Made by a program: the position numbers and the translations under genes
Shown here: positions 25,307-32,326 of the stretch, piece by piece
Position numbering within the stretch: position 1 is the stretch's first letter
How the letters are laid out: each line of letters opens with the position of its first letter
Notes under the pieces: generated by a model
The model's input: the letters and a program-made list of their open reading frames with translations, nothing else
The model's database searches: none
Told to the model about the DNA's origin: nothing
Origin: Clostridia bacterium
GTDB lineage: Bacteria; Bacillota; Clostridia; Oscillospirales; Acutalibacteraceae
NCBI GenBank assembly: GCA_017480115.1
Contig: JAFVBH010000064.1
Location: 1 to 64,000, forward strand
Direction of reading: 5' to 3'
Length of the DNA stretch: 64,000 bases

Positions 25307-26620
25307 TTAATATGGCGCAATCATAAGCAATGCATACGCCAGGTAATACAAAAAGAGCAAGTGAGGGTTATATTGCTTGATACGGTTTTTTACATAGGGC
25401 ATATCATTCTCTTTTGAGAGAACATACAGAAATATTGTGGAATGTACAAGAAACGCGTGCGTATACCAACGAACAACGTCGTCAGAGAACAAAAAACTAA
25501 CGAACAGCGTAAACGGAAATTGCACCATGGTTAAGAAAAAAACAAGACGCTTGAGAAAGTTTTTTTCTGTTGTTTTTATTTTATGAATCCAAAAACCGTA
25601 AAGGAAGACCAAAATAGGCAGCAGCAAAGCAGAAAGAATCAGAAATTGAATGATTCTTCCGTCCAACAGATTGTTGTCTTCCGTATAAGTGCGAATGGTG
25701 CCGATCTGATCGATCAGTGTGCGTATCGCGTTTGCGAGAAACGCAGGAAGCCTTGCGTCTAACGAAGCGGCGAATTGCTGCGTCTGTTCTGATAACCCGG
25801 ATGGAAAATCTCTGTATAGCGCATAGTTATAATACGCAAAGTAGTTTGCGTTTTCTGATAAGTACCGGCTTCGGTCTTTTATAATACTGTCGAATTCTTC
25901 CATTGTGTAAACAAGGTTGGATTGTTCATGTGTGACAAAATAAACAGAGCAGACGCCGATTGTGAGCAGCGATACGGCAAAAATTGCAAGCAGCTGTATT
26001 CTGCTTGACGTTGTTTTCGCCGCGGAGATCTCATATAGAAGTATGAGCATAAAGAAAACGATATAAGAGGGCAGCGAGCCGAAATGGACAAGAATCGAAA
26101 GTACACAGATGACCGGAACCGTAAATTTAAAATATTTGTTTTTCATTGCGGCAAGAAATACGGCGGCAAGAAAGACCCAATAGGTATCCAGCATGCCCAG
26201 TTCATAGGTAAACGCCGCGAAGGTGCAGGCGCCGGATATGTAAAACATGCAGAGTATCAGCATCGTTTTCCTTGCTTCATAATCCCGGTACGCCGTTACT
26301 TTCCCCGCGAGCGTATAAGCTAAAAAGACAAAAAACAGCAAGAGCAGCGCTGTCTCATATGCAGTTACCTGCCAGTCTATGACCTTGGGAAAAAAGAAAT
26401 TATAGATTGCGCCGGGCAGCAGCTTTGTGCAAAAGCCGAAGCTGAAGTCGACCAAATGATAAGAAATCGTAATAACATCGGCTTGCCAGATATGAAATTT
26501 GTTGACGACAATAAAATTGTAAAGTACAAGAAAGGCAAAGAAAAAAATAAAATATCTTTGCCTGCTGTAATTATGCGGAATATCCCTCGATTGAATTTTG
26601 GTTTTCTTGTTTTTGCTCAC
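25307..26620 (-). CDS. Polytopic membrane protein (GT-C- or polymerase-like)
   Basis: A 437-residue membrane protein with about ten to eleven hydrophobic spans and a larger non-membrane loop near residues 215-290 (rich in Y, N, R: YTMEEFDSIIKDRSRYLSENANYF). Size and topology fit EpsG/Wzy-type polymerases or GT-C transferases, but I see no defining motif. Translation appears to begin at GTG 26620 with AGGGAG upstream. It lies between the glycosyltransferase gene (28 bases upstream) and the smaller membrane protein, and probably belongs to one transcript. Confidence 0.72.
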   Translation of the reverse strand: MSKNKKTKIQSRDIPHNYSRQRYFIFFFAFLVLYNFIVVNKFHIWQADVITISYHLVDFSFGFCTKLLPGAIYNFFFPKVIDWQVTAYETALLLLFFVFLAYTLAGKVTAYRDYEARKTMLILCMFYISGACTFAAFTYELGMLDTYWVFLAAVFLAAMKNKYFKFTVPVICVLSILVHFGSLPSYIVFFMLILLYEISAAKTTSSRIQLLAIFAVSLLTIGVCSVYFVTHEQSNLVYTMEEFDSIIKDRSRYLSENANYFAYYNYALYRDFPSGLSEQTQQFAASLDARLPAFLANAIRTLIDQIGTIRTYTEDNNLLDGRIIQFLILSALLLPILVFLYGFWIHKIKTTEKNFLKRLVFFLTMVQFPFTLFVSFLFSDDVVRWYTHAFLVHSTIFLYVLSKENDMPYVKNRIKQYNPHLLFLYYLAYALLMIAPY

Positions 26621-26648
26621 GAACCAAGCGCTCCCTGTCTGAAAATGC

Positions 26649-27590
26649 TCAATAATTGATCCGTTTTTGCTCGACTACCAGCGGCTTTTGATCCGCACTT
26701 GCGGCGGCGGATATGACATACTCCGCGATCACTGCGTTAAAGATCATGTTGATCTCCAGCACAACAATACCGCCTCTGAGCAATAAATGCGAGGCTATGT
26801 CGGCAATGGCGTGTGCGTGTATTCGCGGAATGCATATGAAAAAAAATTCAACAAGTGAAAGAAGTATGCAGATCAAACCGAAAAGAAGAATTTTTCTCGG
26901 CAGCTTTTTTGACATATTTACAATGCCGCAGACCGCAAAATCATAATATTTGTTTAAATTGAATTTTGATTTTCCCTCTGTTCTTCGATCCTGTGTATAA
27001 TAGATGCAGTCAACCGCGCTGCCGTATTCGGCAATAATTCCCCGCAGAAACGGATTTTTATAGTTGCACTGCTTTAAAATATCGATAAAACTCTTGTCAA
27101 ATAACTCAAAATCGGTTGCATGGGGGATCAGCGACATGCCGAATACCGCATTCATGATCCAATAGAAAACAGAACGCATGAAGTACATGAATTTATTTTC
27201 CCTGCTTTTGTTTTTAATGCCCAGCACAATGGTAGCGCCGGTTTCCCAGCGTTTTATAAACTCCGGGATCAGTTCGGGCGGGTTTTGCAGATCAGCATGC
27301 AGTAAGATCGCGCAATCGCCCTTTGCTTGCTGCATTGCGTAAAAAATGTTTTTGGAATAACCGAAATTTTTACTGTAGAATACAGCTTTTACCTTTTTAT
27401 CCAACACGCACAGCGCAGTGATTTTTTCTCTGGAGCCGTCCGTAGAGCCGTCATCAAAAAATACGAGCTCATAATCATAATCGGTGATCGTTTGCATAAC
27501 AGCGGTCATCCGGCGGTACACCTCATCTAACATCGCGCGCTCATTATAGACCGGGATCACGATCGATATTGTTTTTTTCTCCCTGCACAT
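26649..27590 (-). CDS. Family 2 glycosyltransferase (polyprenyl-phosphate sugar transferase type)
   Basis: A 313-residue membrane-associated glycosyltransferase. The GT-A core opens with ISIVIPVYNE and has FFDDGSTDGS and LHADLQNPPE (nucleotide and metal binding). The later GKSKFNLNKYYDFA segment is typical of dolichol-phosphate-mannose-synthase/GtrB-like enzymes. Two C-terminal membrane helices (about residues 232-255 and 268-290) anchor it. It should move a sugar from a nucleotide donor to a polyprenyl phosphate carrier; the sugar is unknown. It sits downstream of a nucleotidyltransferase, which fits a surface-glycan pathway. Confidence 0.88.
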   Translation of the reverse strand: MCREKKTISIVIPVYNERAMLDEVYRRMTAVMQTITDYDYELVFFDDGSTDGSREKITALCVLDKKVKAVFYSKNFGYSKNIFYAMQQAKGDCAILLHADLQNPPELIPEFIKRWETGATIVLGIKNKSRENKFMYFMRSVFYWIMNAVFGMSLIPHATDFELFDKSFIDILKQCNYKNPFLRGIIAEYGSAVDCIYYTQDRRTEGKSKFNLNKYYDFAVCGIVNMSKKLPRKILLFGLICILLSLVEFFFICIPRIHAHAIADIASHLLLRGGIVVLEINMIFNAVIAEYVISAAASADQKPLVVEQKRINY

Positions 27591-27623
27591 AAACGTCCTT
27601 CTAACAAAAAAGTATTCTTTCGT

Positions 27624-28355
27624 CTATTTTTCCTGTTCCGATATGGTCTTTTGGGCATATTCAAAATCGGCGACAGTATTAATGTTGATCTCCTTATCGG
27701 CAACATAAACACAGCGCCCGGTCTTGCCGCGCTCGGTCAGCGCGTTCATGAAATCGCACAGATCGTAGGGCGCGTTTGCTGTCTCGTTGTAAATTTCCTG
27801 TAGTTCCGACAGACAGGTACGGCTAAAAATGCAAAAGCCGGTTCCCTTGAGATGATTTGTAACCGTATCCGGCTTTTCTACGCAGTGCAGCAAGTGCATT
27901 GCAGCGTCCGTTTTTACGGAATAATTGTTTTTTATGCTGTTCTTATCTGTTTCATATGTAATGCCGCAAAAGAAATCTGCTGCGCCGTTCTTCCATAATT
28001 GCCGTACTTCCCGCGTCCGGCAGCCAAGAAAAATCTCATCGCTTAGCTGTAATGCGACGTCGTCGGAGATATACGGCACTGCCTTGAAAAAGGCGTTCAT
28101 AAGACCGTAAGGGATTTCTTGTGAAACATAATCCACGGGAATATTTTTATAATTGTCGCCGACAAACTCCATAATGTCCGGCTTATACCTGCCGACAACG
28201 ATCAGGATTCTGTCAACATGCAGATGAAAAAGATTTTCCAACGAATACTCAAGAACGACCCTGTTGCTTATTTTTATAAGCGCCTTACATTGCTTGGCGT
28301 TATAACTTTCAATAAAGCGGCTTCCGTTTCCCGCGGCAAGAATAAGTCCGATCAT
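27624..28355 (-). CDS. NTP-transferase family protein (sugar- or choline-phosphate nucleotidyltransferase)
   Basis: A 243-residue cytoplasmic protein with the nucleotide-binding start GLILAAGNGSRF and the following K of AKQCKALIKI. Further family features are LLQLSDEIF-like metal-binding residues (VALQLSDEIF) near 100 and a C-terminal INTVADFEYA. It resembles LicC/RfbA-type enzymes that join CTP, UTP or GTP to a phosphorylated sugar or choline. First gene of the four-gene glycan set. A consensus promoter stands in front of it, but the ribosome site is weak. Confidence 0.82.
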   Translation of the reverse strand: MIGLILAAGNGSRFIESYNAKQCKALIKISNRVVLEYSLENLFHLHVDRILIVVGRYKPDIMEFVGDNYKNIPVDYVSQEIPYGLMNAFFKAVPYISDDVALQLSDEIFLGCRTREVRQLWKNGAADFFCGITYETDKNSIKNNYSVKTDAAMHLLHCVEKPDTVTNHLKGTGFCIFSRTCLSELQEIYNETANAPYDLCDFMNALTERGKTGRCVYVADKEININTVADFEYAQKTISEQEK

Positions 28356-28383
28356 AATAATGTCCCAAAATAAATTTTATTTT

Positions 28384-28412
28384 ATTATATCCCAGAATTT
28401 GCGGCGTGTCAA
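28384..28412 (-). promoter_or_regulatory. Consensus promoter of the glycan gene set
   Basis: TTGACA (28407-28412) and TATAAT (28384-28389) on the minus strand with a 17-base spacer: a perfect sigma-A consensus, the strongest in the window. It drives the nucleotidyltransferase and the three genes behind it. Confidence 0.85.
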
Positions 28413-28435
28413 TTCTTCCGACATGCAAAAAAGTG

Positions 28436-28464
28436 TTGATAAATTTTTTTTGTCATGCTAAGAT
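28436..28464 (+). promoter_or_regulatory. Promoter of the amidohydrolase gene
   Basis: TTGATA (28436-28441) and TAAGAT (28459-28464) with a 17-base spacer, 29 bases before the ATG at 28493. It is divergent from the glycan promoter. Confidence 0.65.
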
Positions 28465-28492
28465 ATTTTGGGAAGAGATTGGAGGCGCCGCA

Positions 28493-29773
28493 ATGAAAAC
28501 GCTTTTTGCAAACGGTTACGTTTTGATAAAAGAAAATGACGGTTTTACAGTGACGGATCATGCCTATTTGGGCGTTGAGAATGATCGGATATGCTTTCTT
28601 TCAACGCAAGCGCCGACAGAGCCCTTTGATTCTGTTATTGATATGCGCGGCAAGCTCTTGATGCCCGGCTTATATAACTGTCATACCCATAGCGCGATGG
28701 TGTTGTTTCGAGGGATCGGCAGCGATCTGCCGTTGGATCGGTGGCTGTATGAAAAAATCTTCCCGTTGGAACAAAAATTAAACTATGAAGCTGTTCTTGC
28801 CGGCTCCTATTTGGCGATCATGGAAATGCTTGCCTGTGGCACGGTCAGCTTTTCGGATATGTATTTTTTCCCGGAAGCAACGGCAGAAGCTGTGCTTCAT
28901 GCCGGTATAAAAGCGAATCTGACAAGGCATATACAATCCGAAAAAAATATCTTTGATCGGCAGGGAATACAAGCGTCGCTCGATTTTTACGAGCGGTACG
29001 ATCATGCGGGAAACGGACGTATTTTTGTTGATTTCTCCCTCCATTCCGAATATGCCTGTGCGGAGCAAACCGCCAGGGAATACAGCAGGCTATGTTACGA
29101 AAAAGGCGGGCGTATGCATATTCACCTCGCGGAAACGACGCGGGAATACGAGGATTGCATACGGCGAAACGGAAAATCTCCGGTGGCTTGGTTTTATGAT
29201 TGCGGCACGTTTGCGTCAAAAACCGCCGCGGCGCACTGTGTTGCCTTAGACGAAAACGATATTCGGATTTTAAAAGAAAATCAGGTAAGCGTTGTGCATA
29301 ACCCGAGCAGCAATTTGAAATTGGGCAGCGGATTTGCGAAGATTCCGGAGATGATCGATCAAGGCGTCACCGTTGCGCTTGGAACCGACGGCGCCGCCAG
29401 TAATAATAACCTGAATATGTTTGAGGAAATGCATTTGGCGGCAATCATTCATAACGGCAGGCAGCAAAACTCCATGGTTATGAATGCCGATACTGTTTTG
29501 AATATGGCAACAGGGATCGGCGCGCGGTTGCAGGGCCGGCAGGATTGCGGAGAATTGAAAGTCGGCAACAAAGCGGATATTATCGCTATTGATCTTTCGG
29601 CGCCGCATCTGTGCCCACGGAATGATTTGAAATCCCTGCTTGTTTATTCGGCGCAGGCAAGCGATGTTTGTATGGTGATGGTTGACGGCAAACTCTTGTA
29701 TCGCAATGGAGAATTCCTGACGATTGATCGGGAAAGGGTTTTATATAATATCGAAAAAACAAGAATCAGATAA
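28493..29773 (+). CDS. Amidohydrolase, SAH/MTA deaminase-like
   Basis: A 426-residue metal-dependent hydrolase of the ATZ/TRZ group that includes S-adenosylhomocysteine and methylthioadenosine deaminases. Metal and catalytic residues are in order: HTHSAM near 64, a glutamate-containing HLAETTREYE near 208, HCVALDE near 247 and GTDGAASNNNLNMFEE near 300. The terminal KVGNKADIIAIDL belongs to the small beta domain. Length and the NLDMFEEMHLA-like block fit MtaD. The likely reaction is hydrolytic deamination of a nucleoside or related base; exact substrate is unproven. GGAGG precedes the chosen ATG by seven bases, and the upstream in-frame extension carries no ribosome site. Confidence 0.87.
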   Translation: MKTLFANGYVLIKENDGFTVTDHAYLGVENDRICFLSTQAPTEPFDSVIDMRGKLLMPGLYNCHTHSAMVLFRGIGSDLPLDRWLYEKIFPLEQKLNYEAVLAGSYLAIMEMLACGTVSFSDMYFFPEATAEAVLHAGIKANLTRHIQSEKNIFDRQGIQASLDFYERYDHAGNGRIFVDFSLHSEYACAEQTAREYSRLCYEKGGRMHIHLAETTREYEDCIRRNGKSPVAWFYDCGTFASKTAAAHCVALDENDIRILKENQVSVVHNPSSNLKLGSGFAKIPEMIDQGVTVALGTDGAASNNNLNMFEEMHLAAIIHNGRQQNSMVMNADTVLNMATGIGARLQGRQDCGELKVGNKADIIAIDLSAPHLCPRNDLKSLLVYSAQASDVCMVMVDGKLLYRNGEFLTIDRERVLYNIEKTRIR

Positions 29774-29790
29774 TGCAGGCATAAAAGTGA

Positions 29791-29827
29791 AACCCGGAAG
29801 CGAGATGCGCTTGCTTCCGGGTTTTTG
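29791..29827 (+). terminator. Terminator after the amidohydrolase gene
   Basis: An 11-bp stem (AACCCGGAAGC/GCTTCCGGGTT) with an 11-base loop followed by TTTT, 17 bases past the stop codon. Confidence 0.85.
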
Positions 29828-29835
29828 CCGCGCAA

Positions 29836-29880
29836 TGTGACAAAATTGTAATAGAACTCCGCGGGCGGATATGGTAAAAT
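29836..29880 (+). promoter_or_regulatory. Regulator site and promoter of the RR/kinase genes
   Basis: TGTGACAAAATTGTAAT (29836-29852) lies directly upstream of a weak -35 region and a TAAAAT -10 (29875-29880). An almost identical TGTGACAGGATTGTAAT occurs at 31565-31581, ahead of the ABC genes. The shared motif is a natural candidate for the operator of the response regulator encoded between them. Confidence 0.55.
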
Positions 29881-29906
29881 GACGGTACTGGATCGGAGGG
29901 ATACGA

Positions 29907-30587
29907 ATGGATATTTTTCTTTTGGAGGACGACGCCGCCATTGGCATGGGGCTGACTTATTCGCTGGAGCAAGAGGGGTACGGCGTGACGTTGGCAAAAA
30001 GCGTGCAGGAGGCGGCGGCAATCATTGATGCGCGGCGGTTTGCGCTGTATATTCTTGATCTGACGTTACCGGACGGAAGCGGCTATGACATTTGTAAACG
30101 GATAAAGGCGCAGGGCGACCTGCCGGTGATCTTTTTGACCGCCTATGACGATGAGGTCAATGTTGTTATGGGGCTGGAGCTGGGCGCGGACGACTATATC
30201 TCCAAGCCGTTTCGGCTCAAGGAGCTGCAGGCACGGATCAAATCGGTGCTGCGTCGGTATCATAAATCCGGTGCCGACGGGGTGCTCGCAGCCGGAAATC
30301 TGTCCGTCAACACGAAGGAGGCAAAGGTCGCCAAGCGCGGACGGGAGATCGTACTGACCGCCATGGAATATCGGCTGTTGCTGACACTGCTGCACAATCG
30401 GGGCGCTGTTCTCATAAGAAATAAACTTTTGGAGGAGATCTGGGACATAGAGGGGGACTTTGTGGGGGACAACACCCTGACGGTCTATATCAAGCGTCTG
30501 CGGGATAAGATTGAGGACGACCCGTCAAATCCGCAGATCATCAAAACAGTCAGAGGAATGGGGTATCGGATCGACAATGAAAAATAA
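29907..30587 (+). CDS. OmpR-family response regulator
   Basis: A 226-residue DNA-binding regulator. The receiver domain has acidic-pocket residues (LLEDDAAI), phospho-acceptor Asp in LYILDLTLPDGSG near 52, the T of FLTAYDD and the K of SKPFRLKEL. The C-terminal winged helix ends VYIKRLRDKIEDDPSNPQIIKTVRGMGYRI. It is followed, with an 11-base overlap, by its histidine kinase and then an ABC exporter, the arrangement seen in antimicrobial-peptide or cell-envelope stress modules (BceRS-AB/VraRS-like). It probably controls both its own promoter and that of the ABC genes through the shared TGTGACA-N2-ATTGTAAT motif. Confidence 0.92.
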   Translation: MDIFLLEDDAAIGMGLTYSLEQEGYGVTLAKSVQEAAAIIDARRFALYILDLTLPDGSGYDICKRIKAQGDLPVIFLTAYDDEVNVVMGLELGADDYISKPFRLKELQARIKSVLRRYHKSGADGVLAAGNLSVNTKEAKVAKRGREIVLTAMEYRLLLTLLHNRGAVLIRNKLLEEIWDIEGDFVGDNTLTVYIKRLRDKIEDDPSNPQIIKTVRGMGYRIDNEK

Positions 30588-31569
30588 GGAATTTTTTATG
30601 CCGCTGGCGCTGGGCGCCTGCCTGACCGTCCTTGCCGCCGGAGCGCTGTTTTTCCTCAATCGGCTTTGTGCGGCGATAAGTCTTGCGCTGGGGGGAGCGC
30701 TGCTTCTCCTGTTCTGGCTGTATACCCGCAAGCGGTATCGGCGGCTGGGGGAATTGAATAATTATCTCTCGCTGGTATGCGCGGGCAACTATGAGCTGGA
30801 GATCGCCGACAATACAGAGGGAGAACTGTCGGTTTTAAAAAACAATCTCTATAAAGTTATCGCCCTGCTGAAAAGCTCCAATGAAGCGCTGGCGCGGGAC
30901 AAGGTCTATCTCGCGGACGCGCTTGCGGATATATCTCACCAGCTGAAAACGCCCTTGACCTAAATGACGGTCATGACGGATCTGCTGAAGGAGGAGCCGC
31001 AGCCGCAGAAGCGCGCGGAATTTATCAATACCATCGACGCGCAGCTGACGAAAATGAATTGGCTGATCCAAACGCTGTTGACGCTGTCGAAAATCGACGC
31101 GGGGACAGTGCCGTTCGTTTCGGAGCCGTTCGCCGTCTCCGAACTGATCGCGTGCAGCGTCCGTCCCTTTTTGATTCCGCTGGAGTTGAAAAATATCAGT
31201 CTGCGGCTTCCTGACGCGGCGTTTACTCTGACGGGGGATAAAAATTGGACGGTCGAGGCGCTGCAAAATATCATAAAAAATTGTATGGAGCATACGCCTG
31301 CGGGCGGGGAAATCCAAATCACCGCCGCGACGACGGCGATCCTGAGCGAGATCGTGATCGCGGATAACGGCAGCGGGATCGACCCGGCGGAACTGCCCCA
31401 TATTTTCGACCGTTTTTATAAAGGAAAAAATTCCGCGTCGGACAGCGTCGGCATCGGGCTTGCCCTCGCAAAATCGATTTTGCAGCGGCAAAACGCTTCC
31501 GTGACCGCCGAAAGCGCGCCGGGACAGGGGACGAAATTTGTCATTCGCTTTTATAAATCGATATTGTGA
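30577..31569 (+). pseudogene. Sensor histidine kinase with one in-frame stop
   Basis: A 330-codon frame interrupted by a single TAA at 30961-30963, immediately after the H box DISHQLKTPLT. Relatives continue with a serine here (TCA to TAA would be one base change). Before the stop are two membrane segments (about residues 9-27 and 30-47) with almost no outside loop, as in intramembrane-sensing BceS-type kinases, then a HAMP-like linker. After it come the dimerisation helix, the N box (IIKNCMEHTPAGG), ADNGSGIDP and GIGLALAKSIL, all intact. The stop separates phospho-acceptor from ATP-binding domain. An ATG follows the stop directly, so a split translation product is conceivable but unlikely to signal normally. 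Confidence 0.88.
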
Positions 31570-31619
31570 CAGGATTGTAATTTAATATTTATCGAATTGT
31601 AAGTTTGATCTGCTATGCT
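31565..31619 (+). promoter_or_regulatory. Regulator site and promoter of the ABC exporter genes
   Basis: TGTGACAGGATTGTAAT (31565-31581) matches the motif before the response regulator gene. TTGTAA recurs 21 bp further at 31597-31602, and TATGCT (31614-31619) could be the -10. The motif overlaps the kinase stop codon region. Confidence 0.5.
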
Positions 31620-31642
31620 TGTCGGCGAAAGGAGACAGAACC

Positions 31643-32326
31643 ATGAAAATACTTGAAACACAAAATTTATGTAAGCTTTACGGCAGGCATGAAACAGAGG
31701 TACACGCGCTGGACGACGTCAGCTTTTCCGTGGAAAGGGGGGAGTTTGTCGCCATTGTAGGCCCCAGCGGCTCAGGCAAATCCACGCTCATGCACATTCT
31801 CGGCGGCGTTGACGTGCCCACCTCCGGGCATGTTATTATCGACGGTACGGATATATCCACGCTGGACGAGACGGCGTTGGCGATCTTTCGCCGCAGGCAG
31901 ATCGGGCTGGTGTATCAGTTCTACAATTTGATCCCGATTTTGACAGTGGAGGAGAATTTGACGCTGCCGCTTTTGCTGGACGGCAGAAAGCCCGACAAGC
32001 GGCAGATCGACGCTATTGTGGAGCGGCTGGGCTTGCAGCACAGGTTAAAGCATTTACCCTCGCAGCTCTCCGGCGGGCAGCAGCAGCGGGTATCCATCGG
32101 CAGGGCGCTCATCAACAATCCCGCGCTGATGCTGGCGGACGAGCCGACGGGCAACCTCGACAGCGAGAACAGCCGCGAAATCATCTCCCTGCTGCGGGAT
32201 TTTAACCGGGAGTACAAGCAGACGGTGCTGGTCATCACTCACGATGAGCGCATTGCGCTGGCGGCGGATCGGGTGATTACTCTGCAGGACGGCAGGATCG
32301 TCAGAGACGAGGTGAACCTGTCGTGA
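31643..32326 (+). CDS. ABC transporter ATP-binding protein (MacB/BceA-type)
   Basis: A 227-residue ATPase with Walker A GPSGSGKST near residue 38, the Q loop in LVYQFYNLIP, signature LSGGQQQR near 142 and Walker B LMLADEPTGNLDS. The last five residues of that block (TGNLD) are characteristic of the MacB/LolD/BceA mechanotransmission class. AAAGGAGACAGAACC supports the ATG at 31643. It overlaps the permease gene by four bases (GTGA). Together they probably remove an antimicrobial peptide or act on envelope lipids or proteins. Confidence 0.93.
   Translation: MKILETQNLCKLYGRHETEVHALDDVSFSVERGEFVAIVGPSGSGKSTLMHILGGVDVPTSGHVIIDGTDISTLDETALAIFRRRQIGLVYQFYNLIPILTVEENLTLPLLLDGRKPDKRQIDAIVERLGLQHRLKHLPSQLSGGQQQRVSIGRALINNPALMLADEPTGNLDSENSREIISLLRDFNREYKQTVLVITHDERIALAADRVITLQDGRIVRDEVNLS

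Noticed and set aside
16064-31569. Reassignment of TGA or TAA as a sense codon to explain the three internal stops
   Set aside because: Both codons end many intact genes here (TGA at 24292, 31567 and 39338; TAA at 1925 and 30585), and the interrupted positions would need different amino acids.
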